The notes under the pieces were generated by a model. The model did no database searches. It was given only the letters and a program-made list of their open reading frames with translations, and was not told the DNA's origin. The position numbers and the translations under genes were made by a program. A stretch of 64,000 bases of DNA from Prorocentrum cordatum (Eukaryota; Sar; Dinophyceae; Prorocentrales; Prorocentraceae), in assembly GCA_963575745.1 (NCBI GenBank), contig CAUYUJ010017862.1, positions 148,670-212,669 of the forward strand. The letters run 5' to 3'. How positions within the stretch are numbered: position 1 is the first letter of the stretch; each line of letters starts with the position of its first letter. Of the stretch, positions 11,099-21,444 are shown in pieces.

Positions 11099-12655
11099 TC
11101 AATCACGTAGAGGGGCGACCCGAACTTTGTCATTCACCCGCACCTCCTCGACGACGAAATACGGACACTCCGATCGAGATGGGCCAACTCGGGCCTGCTC
11201 ACCATGATGTTGGTAGATGGGCCCCTCGACAGCCTGCGCCCAAGACGCGTAAAGCCCACTAACAATGTTGGAGCCCTCTGGGTTGGCCTGGCACACGGCG
11301 GAGTCGAACAGGTAGGGAGGGAGGGAAGCAGGGGAGAACCTGAAACACCCTACTGAGGCTCTCTGGGCCTCCCACACTTCCACAGGAATGGCAAAGGAAA
11401 CTGGGTCAACAGACGGGCTCGTGGGGGGCTGGGCCGAATTATCCCGCGGCGCCCCCTGGTCCTGGGGCGCAGAATCGCAAAGCCAGTTAGGCCCCGCGAG
11501 GTCAGCCGAGACCCCGAGGCCCCCAGGACCAGAGCCAGAGTCCGAAGTCGGCCCCAGGGACCTAGGGCCAGGGCCGCCAGGCTGCGGTTCAACGTGCGAG
11601 CCTCCAGCCCCCGACTGGCCCCCGAGGGCACTGTCGGGACAAAAGTTAAGCTCGTGGGCCCAAGGGTCCTCTTCATCAAAAAGATCTAGATCGTGCAACC
11701 GGTCATCAGCCTCAACCAGTGGCCCCGAGGCCTCCGACTGTGGATGGCCAACCTTTTTACTCGGGGCAGCGGCCTCCAGAGCATCTCCGAACAGTTCTGC
11801 ATAACGGGCATCTCGCTGGATGACACTGGCCTGCACAGCGAGCGCCCTCTCAGCACGTGCCTTGCTCGACTTGGGCCCCACCGTGGGCTCGACTCCTGGC
11901 CGCGGAACTTGTGGCAGTCGAACTGCAACACTCATGAGACGAGTGGGTAGCTGTTCACCCTTCTGCCTGAAAGAAATCCTGAGGCCAATGTGCGTCTTCC
12001 ACGGTACATCCACTAGCGGATCCACTCTGCGAATGATCCCAATCGCGCTGGTGCTGCACAGGAGATAATCGATATGAGACCCCTTCTTGCCAGCGTCGCA
12101 CGTGTATTCCACTGGAGCCGTCACGATGTGGGCTCCTAGCTTGGACACGAACTGAGAATGGAATAAGGCAGCCGCTGAGATGTTGAAATCGCCGACAACG
12201 ATCAACGGCAACTGGAGCGCTCGTAGTAATCCTCCAAGTCGTCTATACCGGATAAGGTTCTCCCCCGAGAAACCGATCCCACTCCAGCCATAGAAACTAA
12301 TGCGGGCGAACGAGAACCCTCGCATGTGGACCACAACTGGCATCATGCCGTCTAGCTGTTGCGAATTATCCTGCTTGAGGCCGGGCATGTTGGCTAGCTC
12401 GAGAGAATGAGTTCTGAGGTGGCCCTTGGACAAGATCCACTCACCTCCCTCATTCGCCCTCGCCTCGCGCCCTTCGGCAACCTGACGCTGCCGCGCCGCA
12501 CGGCGAGCTGCATTGGGGAACAACCGCAGCCCTTGACTGCGAGCTTTGATGTCCCACGACTTGGTGTCAGCTGCGTTGACATGGGTCTCGACGAAGGCGA
12601 ACATATCCGTCGTCCGTCTCTGCTGTGCAACCCATTGCCAAACTTTATCACTCAT
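11099..12655 (-). CDS. LINE B AP-type endonuclease and linker
   Basis: A 518-codon frame from an ATG at 12655. The codons just upstream read LNFGNITC, which fits the catalytic Asn strand, so translation may start earlier in the same frame (open from about 12711). Further motifs are FAFVETHVNA (Glu), LIVVGDFNIS (Asp-x-Asn) and KGSHIDYLLCS. The second half is a low-complexity Gly/Ser/Pro/Glu linker leading to RT. The role is target DNA nicking for retrotransposition. Confidence 0.75.
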   Translation of the reverse strand: MSDKVWQWVAQQRRTTDMFAFVETHVNAADTKSWDIKARSQGLRLFPNAARRAARQRQVAEGREARANEGGEWILSKGHLRTHSLELANMPGLKQDNSQQLDGMMPVVVHMRGFSFARISFYGWSGIGFSGENLIRYRRLGGLLRALQLPLIVVGDFNISAAALFHSQFVSKLGAHIVTAPVEYTCDAGKKGSHIDYLLCSTSAIGIIRRVDPLVDVPWKTHIGLRISFRQKGEQLPTRLMSVAVRLPQVPRPGVEPTVGPKSSKARAERALAVQASVIQRDARYAELFGDALEAAAPSKKVGHPQSEASGPLVEADDRLHDLDLFDEEDPWAHELNFCPDSALGGQSGAGGSHVEPQPGGPGPRSLGPTSDSGSGPGGLGVSADLAGPNWLCDSAPQDQGAPRDNSAQPPTSPSVDPVSFAIPVEVWEAQRASVGCFRFSPASLPPYLFDSAVCQANPEGSNIVSGLYASWAQAVEGPIYQHHGEQARVGPSRSECPYFVVEEVRVNDKVRVAPLRD

Positions 12656-12921
12656 GCACGTAATGTTCCCAAAGTTGAGAGTTTGAGAGTAGTAAGTGGC
12701 TCCCCATCCTCATCGCCATGACTCGACTGCGAGTCGGATGTAGATGGCCCAGCCGCCGTAGAGGAGGGAGGAGAGGGGGAAGGCCCATGCACTTCGCCAG
12801 GTCCCCGAAATAGACGCGGTGGACCAGGCGCCGTACGCGATGTGGAATAATCAGGAAGGCCATGACATCTGCGTGGCGCCTGAGCTGGCCTACCATGAGA
12901 CTCAGACGCACTCGTTGATTC

Positions 12922-13998
12922 TCATTCAGAATGTGTTGTGTAGCCCTTGCCCCCAGCCTTGGCCGACTCCCCCTTGCCCATGGCCTCGGCTGCGACGAAC
13001 TTGGCTCGGGATAGGCGCTCGGCCTCGGCTTGGACAGCCGCAGCGCGGACCTCCTTGGCCTCCGACTCCTCCTGGTTCGTCGCCTCCGAGGTAGCCTGCC
13101 CGGGCGCTCCAGGGGTCTGCGTCGTCTGCTGCGGGGGGGTCACGTCCTTCTTCTCCTCCTTCTCGGCGCCACGCGGGGTGTCGGACTTCCTCTTCTTCTT
13201 CATCCTCTCGGCGACGGCGTGGCGCAAATCCGTAGCCTTCTTCAGCCACTCCTTGACCTGCTCTTCACGATTGGTGAGGAGGTCCTTAGCCTGCTGAAGT
13301 TCAGATTTCAGCTTCTCCATGTCACCTCGCTCGGACTCCTCAAAATCTTCCAAGTTGCCAAAGATAGTGGCATCCCAAGACAAATTGAATAACCCAGACT
13401 CGCCCCCATTCTTGGGACAGAAGTCGGCCTCGGCCACGCCCTCAGCTTGAGCAAGACGTTTGGCAGCAGCCTGCTTGCTCAGCGTGGCCTCTGCAATGGC
13501 GGTGGCCGCTGCCATCTCTTTGTCCTCGGCGGCGGCGAGCTGTTGCCTGAGCCTCATGACTGACTTCACCGACTGATTGTGCTTGTGTTCTGCATCCTTC
13601 CATGCTGAATCGGCACGACGCACTGCTTCCGCTGCAGATTCCTCCCAGACGGGCTCCTGCAGCTCACCCTCGAGCTTGGGCAGCTCCGCCTGCAGGGTGT
13701 CGCGCAACTTCGGGTCCGTAGCAGCAGCGATGGCGTTGACCAGGAGCTCCTTCACCGATGGAGCCTTCGTCGTGCCCTGTGCGACAGATCCTTTCAGAAT
13801 AGACTTCCCTGGTTTGAGCAACTGGTTCTTGCCGATATCGAAGGAAACGCACTTGGGGGACTTGGACCTGGCCCTGTGGAGGCGGACTTGCTGGCCACAC
13901 GTCTTGCAAACTCGGCCGTTGCCCTCCAGGATGCGATTCCATTCGCACGTTTTGCAGCTGGCGCACCTGCTCCAGATCCTGGAAGAAAAACCCGACAT
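12922..13998 (-). CDS. LINE B ORF1: zinc-finger, coiled-coil RNA-binding protein
   Basis: I choose the ATG at 13998. The frame is open about 30 codons further upstream without another ATG. The protein starts MSGFSSRIW and at once shows a zinc-binding pattern, CASCKTCEW with VCKTCGQQ about 16 residues later. Then come a basic stretch (LHRARSKSPK), a long Ala/Glu/Lys/Gln-rich region likely to be coiled coil, and a Lys-rich tail. This is the layout of LINE ORF1 nucleic-acid chaperones. LINE C ORF1 also has an N-terminal zinc finger. A truncated duplicate lies at 25514-26413. Confidence 0.75.
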   Translation of the reverse strand: MSGFSSRIWSRCASCKTCEWNRILEGNGRVCKTCGQQVRLHRARSKSPKCVSFDIGKNQLLKPGKSILKGSVAQGTTKAPSVKELLVNAIAAATDPKLRDTLQAELPKLEGELQEPVWEESAAEAVRRADSAWKDAEHKHNQSVKSVMRLRQQLAAAEDKEMAAATAIAEATLSKQAAAKRLAQAEGVAEADFCPKNGGESGLFNLSWDATIFGNLEDFEESERGDMEKLKSELQQAKDLLTNREEQVKEWLKKATDLRHAVAERMKKKRKSDTPRGAEKEEKKDVTPPQQTTQTPGAPGQATSEATNQEESEAKEVRAAAVQAEAERLSRAKFVAAEAMGKGESAKAGGKGYTTHSE

Positions 13999-14192
13999 GG
14001 GAACAGCTGGAACGGGGTCTCGTCTGTATACTGCGTCCTGCTTAGCCAACGCGGTAGCGAACCCGATCGCGCCCGCGATGCCACTCAAGCACCGCGCTGA
14101 GGTGCAGGACTGGAACTCTGGAGGTGCGGTGGGTAGGCGCGAAGGAAAGGGCGCCCCAGTCCCCGCCCCACCTGCAAGAGCCCCAATTGCTT

Positions 14193-14250
14193 GAGGGAGG
14201 GGGGGGGGGGGGGGGGAGGGAGGGAGGGGGGGAAGGGGGGGGGGGGGGGC
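14193..14250 (+). repeat. Poly-G tract between LINE B 5' end and copia LTR
   Basis: A near-continuous G run with a few A and one C. It joins the LINE B 5' UTR to a truncated copia 5' LTR. The same junction, shorter, is at 26609-26659. The G-runs could form quadruplexes. The missing first 240 bases or so of the LTR appear to have been lost here. Confidence 0.85.
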
Positions 14251-14252
14251 GC

Positions 14253-14327
14253 TTTAGATCTGAGGTAAGACAGGTACAGTATCTGTTCTTATCAGAGTAT
14301 CGCGTGCTGGCTTGGCTTTACACAACA

Positions 14328-14362
<35 letters not shown>

Positions 14363-14403
14363 GCATATATATATATATATATATGTAAGTGTACCCGGGC
14401 CCA
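14253..14403 (+). repeat. Truncated 5' LTR of copia copy 1 (U2-like core, TA microsatellite)
   Basis: It matches the last part of the 3' LTR (25079-25185) from tttagatctgaggta to cccgggcYCA, ending in the canonical CA. A TA-rich microsatellite of about 50 bases (14331-14384) replaces the short segment gctgatttttacatctg found in the 3' LTR. It contains a U2 snRNA-like stretch at 14264-14295. The first 238 or so bases of the LTR, including the expected TG end, are absent. Confidence 0.8.
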
Positions 14404-14417
14404 AGCTCTTTAAAATC

Positions 14418-14460
14418 AGAGCGATCTTCGCTCTGGTAGGGGAGCCGCCCATCGGGCGGC
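14418..14460 (+). other. Twin perfect hairpins in copia leader
   Basis: Two perfect 7-bp stems with 3-base loops lie directly after the LTR: AGAGCGA-tct-TCGCTCT (14418-14434) and GCCGCCC-atc-GGGCGGC (14444-14460). Both are unchanged in copy 2 (26832-26874). This is the place for a primer-binding site or an RNA packaging or dimerisation signal. The bases atcagagc just before stem 1 weakly recall an initiator-Met tRNA primer site, but the spacing is wrong, so no primer is assigned. Confidence 0.6.
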
Positions 14461-14510
14461 GCGCGCGGCCCCGCCCCGCCAGGCCGCGAGCCGCGATATC
14501 ATATTTCGTG

Positions 14511-14640
14511 GACGACGCTACCGACAAGGTGAGCAGCGCTACCGACAAGGTGAGCAGAGCGACCGACAAGGTGAGCGACGCCACCGACGAGGCGAGCATC
14601 GCCACCGACAAGGTGAGCGACGCCACCGGCGAGATCGGCA
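14511..14640 (+). repeat. 21-bp tandem repeat encoding ATDKVS heptads
   Basis: About six imperfect copies of a 21-bp unit encode ATDKVS plus one variable residue (ATDKVSS, ATDKVSR, ATDKVSD, ATDEASI, ATDKVSD, ATGEIGI). The frame stays open to 14735. Five of the units contain an AGGTGAGC- or AGGCGAGC-like core resembling a 5' splice site. The segment is unchanged in copy 2 (26922-27050). It could be an N-terminal extension of Gag or non-coding leader. Confidence 0.75.
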
Positions 14641-14710
14641 TCGAGACCCACAGGGTCTACAACTACCTCAGCGAGGACATCAATATCATCCACTTCAAAG
14701 GCTCTACGGT

Positions 14711-16112
14711 TTGGTGGGACTTCTTATCTTATTGATATCGGGAGCTACCCTTAGTACGAGAGCAGTATACCAGTCAAAGTACACGTACTCCCCGACTCAG
14801 AACATATACGGTAAAGCTTACAGACCCCCGATTGAGAACCTACAGATCAGAATGGAGTACTCGAGACCGCAGTCACTACCATTGGAGGGGAGCACGAGAC
14901 AAGCACCGCCCGGCTGGAAGCCGGGAGTAGCTCGGTATGGCATCAAGAAATAGTTGAAGAAGTTATCGCAGTGGTGGAAAACCAAAAATATCGATGATGA
15001 CAGCGTGGCAGCACTCTTGGTGCTGCAACGCCTCCAAGGAGGCGCGCACAAACAAGCAATACTATTCAAGGTCGAGAGATATGGTCAATAATTCGCTGGA
15101 GAGAACGCCTTTGCAATGGTGCGTACGGAGGCATATCCAGTTCATGGAGCGCTGGCCCAACCATCGGGCCCGTCGCTATTTACCCGGTGGTTGGAAGCGG
15201 AATGCGGATTGCATGATCAAGATGCAGTAGGAGTGGCGCTCGACAAATTCTTTTCATTCAAGAGAGGTCCGAGAGACCTCGGACAATATATATACATATA
15301 TATATATATATGTATCAGACTTTGAACTAGTGTATGATGAGGCAGTGGATCAAGCTGGACTCAGTATCAACGCGGCTGGCAAGAGCTATTTGTGGCTGCA
15401 GGGACGCGACTCATCGGCCAAACGCATTGACGACATCAAGCTCGAGATCGACGGCGACCTCCGGAGATATAATCCTTTCAAAGCTATCATGGCACGTCTT
15501 GCCAAACAGTCTCTGGCCCAGAACAATCCTGAGCAATGCGAAGGCTATTGGATCGACTCAGACGATGAGAATTATTGGGAATACTACGGATACTACGACG
15601 ATTACGGCCAGTGGCATGATTATGATGATGAAGACGACTGGCGGGACTACTCACATGATCAAGAGTACGACGACAACGGCTATTCACCACCGGCGTTGAA
15701 TTCGGACGAAGCGCACAAAGGATCCGGCAAGGGTAAGAAAAACAATCCAGGTAATCGCAGTAAGTGTGTATCACGCCGGCGCAAGACGGAGGATTGCCCG
15801 GCTGGTTCCAAGAAGAAGACGAACAACAAAGGCGACAACAACGGCAAAGGTAAGGGCCGATCCGACTCGAACAGCGGCAACAACGGCGAGAACAATGGAA
15901 CAGGTAAGTACCGCAGTGGCAAGTGTCGCGGCAAAAGCAAAGGGCGAGGAAAAGGTTCTATCGAGGACGAGGCAAAGGTAAGAGTAAGAAGAGCAAGGGT
16001 CACAACGGCGAGTACGAGGAATATGATTACGACGATGAATGGCACAGCACTCATGGCAGTTGGTATTCAAAAGGAATTACGGATAATAAGGACACGCCGT
16101 GGACAGCCTTGA
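14711..16112 (+). pseudogene. copia copy 1 Gag (broken)
   Basis: Capsid-like Gag of the dinoflagellate copia type. Pieces include PPGWKPGVARYGIKK followed by an in-frame TAG (14951), LKKLSQWWKTKNI, DKFFSFKRGPRDLGQY, a TA-microsatellite insertion at 15286-15311, and DEAVDQAGLSINAAGKSYLW from 15330. The C-terminus is acidic and Tyr-rich, then Lys/Gly/Asn-rich. A zinc knuckle is reduced to KCVSRRRKTEDCP, where one Cys is missing and His is Arg. Gag would package the element RNA in virus-like particles. It is not functional as read. Confidence 0.75.
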
Positions 16113-16399
16113 CCTATCAGGAGACGCCCAACGCAGCGTCGTGGTCTTCGTTGCAGACAGTACCCTCATACAGCCTCGATGATTCTGAATCTCCCGACCT
16201 AGGACAAGGATTTCAAGAAGGACCCTCGAGATCATTTCCATCCGCACCGACAGCCGCAGCTGAACCAACAACTCCACGACGACCATCGAGGAACAACCAG
16301 AAGGAGTTTGGAAAAGATATGGGATCACCGGTCACCTTTGACGACGACGACAACCAGTACGAACCCAAGAGACTTCCCAGAGGTATTGTTCCTGGCGGC

Positions 16400-16760
16400 T
16401 TGGAATTCTTGGTAAGAGAAGTACATAATCTATGTTATGATAAGCGGCACTCGACGACGGATGGCCACCAAGCGGAAGAAATCAACGCGAGTTATCGCAC
16501 TATTCGAGGTGCGAGAAGGTTTGACTTGTTATACGATCCCGGAGCATCCTCAGGTATTATTGGAACGGATGCGGTTCGGGAGTATAAGAGATAAATACTT
16601 CGTGGTGCAGATATCGAGTCAAAACCAACGCGAGGTCAGTTCACCGGCATAGGCGGCGAAAACACTCCAGGCATTGGTAAGGCAGTGGTACCGCTTAAGA
16701 TCCCAGCCATGCGAGGTGCGACATTCACAGGAGACATGATTAGCGGCATGGAAAGGTGGT
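16400..16760 (+). pseudogene. copia copy 1 aspartic protease (broken)
   Basis: The frame ending at 16594 has RRFDLLYDPGASSGIIGTD, the D-[TP]-G-A-S active-site loop of retropepsins in the copia variant. The flap and second-domain residues continue in other frames (GQFTGIGGEN, then VVPLKIPAMRGATF near 16690), so a frameshift follows the active site. It lies between Gag and the MTase-like region, as expected for copia. Confidence 0.7.
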
Positions 16761-17154
16761 GTCCAGGGTCATGCCATTACCGACCTCTCTTCGATATCGA
16801 GCGAGCATGTTCGCAGCAGTATTTGGCAACGGTGATGGCATTTTGGTAGTATTTCCAGAGACTCGACGACTCGGCAACAAAGCGCCGCCAGTATGCATGC
16901 CATTGTTACCCGCGGGTTCTCGACACTATATCATACCAACGGACCGCCGACATATTCGAGAGGAAGTTGATCAACAATACCTTCGCGATATCAGTAGGGG
17001 CCACCTCCAGATCCTCTAGCAGTTCAAGCCAACCCGCTCGGCTGGCCAATCGGCAGAGTTTCAAGTCGTTGAAGCACCTTTGGACACTAGCACTGGAGCG
17101 AAGTCTACGAGCTTTGCAGGACATGGTTCGGAACTACCCGAGGAAAACATCATG

Positions 17155-18215
17155 AAGCAGTTGAGTGACCTGGGACAAAGGATGGGCGACCTTCGAGAGC
17201 GCATTAGATCACCGACTCATCCAGGGACACACCACTTCGTAAAGGCCAAGGCCGAATTCTCGATACACAAGTGCGACGACGACGACTGCCCCTCAAAGCA
17301 TCAATACCCGACGAGACGAACCACCATCACGAAGACCCAGCGTTTTTGGAAGACCTGGAGCGCCTTCAGGGGTAAGTATTACACGGGAGACATTATCCCA
17401 GAAGGTCTGGATCAAGCCCAACAGGATCGCTTCGAGAAGAATCACCACGTCATTCCGGAAAGATTCTGCACCAAAACAAAGGTCGTGATGATCACGCCCC
17501 AGAACGCAGACAGCTTTCTGAAGCATTTCAGGGAGAACAACGTGACGAGCGCGGACATACAAGAGCATTTCACTGGCAGCAGTACGTTATCCTTCTGTGC
17601 GTATCGAAGCGACCTCTCGGCACTATTTCCTACGGATGCTCGATATGGTTGGAACTTGAGTTCGAGGGGACATCCAGAAATTTTCAAACGTTCCCAGGAG
17701 GCCATTCGAGATCAGGCTAAGATCCACACTCCAGAATGCACACCTTGACCCCAGGCAAGCCAGACGGCTGATCCCAATATCAAAGCAGCAAACCGAGTAG
17801 CAGATGAACCAGCTTTTCAGTGGATTACGAACGAGAGCAAGACGACTCATACCGACGGCACCGACTACATCATTGGGAACCCGGCCAAGAGCGCCATATG
17901 GGAGGAATCGCCACTGGAGGAGTGGAAGACTGACGAGCGGATGTACAACGACATATGCGAACAATGTCAACATGGGGCGCAAGACTCAGAAGGAACGCCG
18001 ATTCAAAAGAGAACAAAGTTCATGGCATCATTCCGAATGAGACGAGCATCAGTTTTATGTCAAAGTGTTCGACCTCATGCGTGGCTTGTCGGAGGATCAC
18101 AGACGTCCAGGGCCGAGATATTCACTGGGCAGTTTTGCAAAAGTATTCTGAAAGATATCGGCAATAGGATAGAGATAACTCAGAGGACGCCACTGGACCT
18201 ATTATCTTGGACGCG
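17155..18215 (+). pseudogene. copia copy 1 methyltransferase-like domain between protease and integrase
   Basis: One frame, broken by a single TGA at 17746, reads HFTGSSTLSFCAY (motif I-like), FPTDARYGWNL (acidic SAM-ribose motif), HTPECTP followed by TGA where Trp is expected (P-C-x-x-W motif), IIGNPAKSAIWEESPL (E-N-P-like motif with Glu changed to Gly) and CEQCQHGAQDSEGTP then QKRTKFMA. A conserved C-terminal HAWLVG ... RAEIFTGQFC segment follows. Such a domain is foreign to standard copia pol. It resembles the C-terminal domains of LINE A and the DIRS-like element. It is presumably inactive here because two key positions are lost. Confidence 0.6.
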
Positions 18216-18289
18216 TGATCGCTGTAAGCATGGAAATATGGCCGGCACTCCGCACGCTCGAGTGAAGGGCTGCAGGTTCGATCCCAATC

Positions 18290-18520
18290 GTGGGCCTCCT
18301 AAGGCGGCCGGGCCACCTCCAGCACCAGTCGCGCCCAATGCCCCAGCGCCAGTCCCGAAAGTACTTGCGCCAGTTCACGCGCCATTTCAAGCGCCAGCTC
18401 CAGGGCCACCTCCAGCACGTGCGCAGGCACCTGAAGTACCAGAACCAGAACAACCCATACCAGCACCATCTCCAGGACTTGATCTCATACGACTGGACAC
18501 AAGTGAAAAGGGCGATGCCA
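18290..18520 (+). other. Pro/Ala-rich linker before integrase
   Basis: It continues the MTase-like frame (17941-18705) and encodes a repetitive Pro-Ala-Pro stretch (APVPKVLAPVHAPF, PAPGPPPARAQAPEVP). It is likely a flexible spacer between the MTase-like domain and integrase. No domain is recognised. Confidence 0.6.
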
Positions 18521-18654
18521 CGGACCAACCAGGAATCAACGCAGAATCGTCGAGAAGGCGGCCACCATCAAGCCCAATTTCGACTTACAGCGCTCCAAAC
18601 ATCAACTCGAAGAGGCGGCTTCGGATCAAGCGAGTCTGGCACTACTACTGGGAT

Positions 18655-19640
18655 TTCATTTCAAGCTCTGGCATGCGACCCCAGATGAGATGGCGAGATT
18701 GCTAGCAGCACTGGGAGTGGGAGCAAGCATTATCAAGCTTTGCCCACAAGCTGTCAAGGAGCTGTGCGAAGGATGTAGGAAGTACTTCATGCCACTTCAC
18801 CGAGCGGCATTCAGGGCACATATCACGACGAAGTTCAACGAGCGAGTTCAAGAAGATCTCTTCTTGCTGTGGGATATGGCATGGCTTATTCTGGTGGGCG
18901 AACATATTAGGTACAAGGTCATCGGCGTGATGAAGGACAAGACCGCACCATAATACTTGCGCTGCATGGTAGAATGCTGGATCAGATTCTTCGGACCCAT
19001 GGAAACATTCGTTTCAGATCAAGAAGGTTCCTTGACTTCAGATCTCGTGGGAACCACACTGGACATACTCACTATCAAACGAGAGTTCGCATGTACCGAC
19101 CCGAACAAGGAGATCAAAACCATTATTGGTTTGGTGGAATGACACATTCGAATGACCAAGTCGATCACCCTGAAGAGCGCAGTTGTAGCCGAAAGGAAGG
19201 TGTGAACATCTCCCAGGAGACCCTAGTCTATGAGGCAGCGATGGCACATAACCTCCTCCTCAACTTCGGTGGCAGTGCTCCGGCCAACGCTCTCCTCGTC
19301 TACACTCCTCGAGATTTCTATGGCGAGAACTCGGCGACGACCATGGCACATAAAGAAGCATAGGAAATCTCACCAGATACATTCGAGTCAAATGTTTGAA
19401 TGAGATTGCGATCAAAGCAAAATGCGCCCAGGGCGATCGTGGAATAACGGCTTGCTATTGCCAACAAATCCAGACCACAGAAGCTCGACACGGAGACGAT
19501 CAAGGTCGGCGACCAGGTGGACTTGCATCGGACCCCGAACAAGAAGGGTCAGGGGGGCTGGCGCGGACCTTGTGACCTACTACACGTCGAAAGTACTGGA
19601 GCTACTGTGGTATGGAATGGCTACCCCTACGTCGTCCCAC
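18655..19640 (+). pseudogene. copia copy 1 integrase (broken)
   Basis: A DDE integrase, which would insert cDNA. The zinc-binding region is degenerate (LWHATPDEMARLLAALG, CEGCRKYF). The core has VQEDLFLLWDMAWL (first Asp region), a TAA at 18951 in the frame of KDKTAP-YLRCMVE, FFGPMETFVSDQEGS (second Asp) and IIGLVE then TGA at 19140 (catalytic Glu region). The C-terminal domain shows IKVGDQVDLHRTPNKK and VVWNGYPYVVPLRHIR. At least four stops or shifts make it inactive. The same stops are in copy 2. Confidence 0.8.
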
Positions 19641-21444
19641 TTAGACACATCAGGCGTCATCAGCGCCTGACGGCATGGGTTTCCTGTCATCAACGCCAAC
19701 ACTCAGTGCTTTCATCATCAATGCACTTGGTCACGGACTACACCGACATGCTGGACATCGCGGAAGGCACGGTACCGTTCAAACCACAAGTGGTTGGAAT
19801 GACTGTTGGCAACAATGGCGAGTTTCAACCATCATCGAGCATGGGCGGCTCTCCACCGCTGATCTGGAACCTGGCTGTTAAGTGCGCTGAGGACGAGTGG
19901 GGCATCAAGATCGATGGCATCGCGTTTGGCAGGTGCGCACGCAGATTGTTCACAGCGACTGGAACAACATTCGGCCGACAAGTTACCTGGGACTGCGCGC
20001 GGCGAGAGAAGTGCGTTATGACAGACATCAATCCCAGCAGGCAAGTTTTGGACATACTCTCTCTCGTCAAAACCATGAAAGACACGAACAGCTGCAGCAT
20101 TCTTTTCTATTCATTCACCTCCATTCAGGAGGGCGACGAGACCGGGCTGTACAGGATCCCGGACTTCTCGGACATATCATCTATTCCTCCAGATGACGAC
20201 GATGACCTAGACTTACCACTCCAGTGGCCATAATCACCTGAACCAGCATCAGCGAGACACCATGCGCCACCGGCACCACCGACAGCAGTTCCCAAACATG
20301 GACCTCAACCAGTTCTTGTCGAACCATTCTCGGACGGAGGGCCACCGCCAGATCCACCTGGCCCCGGACAAGCTATCGCCGCGGCGCCAGTTCCAATGGA
20401 GTTCCACATCAGTGACGCAGCATGGCCAGACGGAGAGGTCAGCACCATCGACGTCAATAATATTCCACCGAGACCACCTTTTCCTCCACGAGCACCTCAA
20501 CGAGCACGCATCAGGAATGACGACAGTTGGCAAAATAATCAGCGAACCAAAGAAGACACACACACCAAGACATCGAGGTGGACGATCACAGTATGATCAG
20601 TGACGAGCAGTTCGCGCCAGAGGTTTGAGGATCGGGAGCTCCACCACCATCGCCTCCAGCGACTGATCAAAGGATCCCACAGCAGACCTTTGGATGGAGA
20701 CCTCCACTGCCGACGACTACAGCAACGCCGCAGACTCGAGCAATGCCGATGCCAGTCCGACGGGAACTCAGCAGATCACTTCCACTACGCCGAAACGAAC
20801 CTGGCACCTCGAGCTCAGCAGGCTACTATCCACCATCGAAGGAAGCAGATTCGACTAACAAGGTACATACTCCGACGACGACAGTAACACCGGCAAGGAC
20901 TACGATAACACCCACGGAATCTTCTTCACCCAAAGCCTCATCTCCAGCCTCAGCAACCTCACTCTCCTCTCCCCAACTGGCAACGTCGACGGCAACGCCG
21001 ACGAATATCACGAATGACCCTCAAGCAGCTAACTCACCTCAGAGGCCTCTTCCCATAATTTCCACTCTTCCGACTAGAGTGGCACCAGCGTCCCCAGCAG
21101 CGACTACGCCAGAAGTGGACAAGAGCACGATCATCTACAACGGTTGACTACGGGCCTGCTGAGGAACCAACACTTGACTACGGATCTCCAAAGACCAACA
21201 TCTCAGCAGAGATCCCACGGCAGACGCTCAAGTGGCAACACCAGAAGGACCACCTCATAGTACGAAAAAACACGACTTATCGACTGAGCTAGACGCGGTG
21301 AGGATCAAAACTTCACCCTCGCAGCCACCTGATATCAAGAAGATGAGAGCAAGCTCAGAGCCACCAGACGCTAGGAACTTGGACATCAAGAGACTTCTGC
21401 TTGCATTGGAACCACTACCCTCAACGCTGACCGACACCAAGCGA
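19641..21444 (+). other. Variable linker between integrase and RT
   Basis: Open frames at 19517-20233, 20743-21147 and 21232 onward cover this stretch. The first part (to 20233) ends in a poly-Asp segment (PPDDDDDLDL). The remainder is Thr/Ser/Pro-rich and low in recognisable structure, typical of the spacer that precedes copia RT. There is no evidence for a separate gene. Confidence 0.5.

Larger units (their letters stand above)
7320..14180 (-). mobile_element. LINE B: ORF1, endonuclease, RT, RNase H retrotransposon
   Basis: Minus-strand non-LTR element. ORF1 (zinc finger and coiled coil) is followed by endonuclease, RT and a C-terminal RNase H, which is the usual order for RNase H-bearing LINEs and differs from LINEs A and C. 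Only two or three frame breaks separate the pol domains, so it is less decayed than LINE A. Its 5' region abuts a poly-G tract and the truncated copia LTR at 14253. I see no methyltransferase-like domain in it. Confidence 0.85.

Noticed and set aside
14740-14775. Similarity of ttagtacgagag to the sarcin-ricin loop of large-subunit rRNA
   Set aside because: Only about ten bases match and no flanking rRNA sequence is present, and the segment lies in the copia Gag leader.
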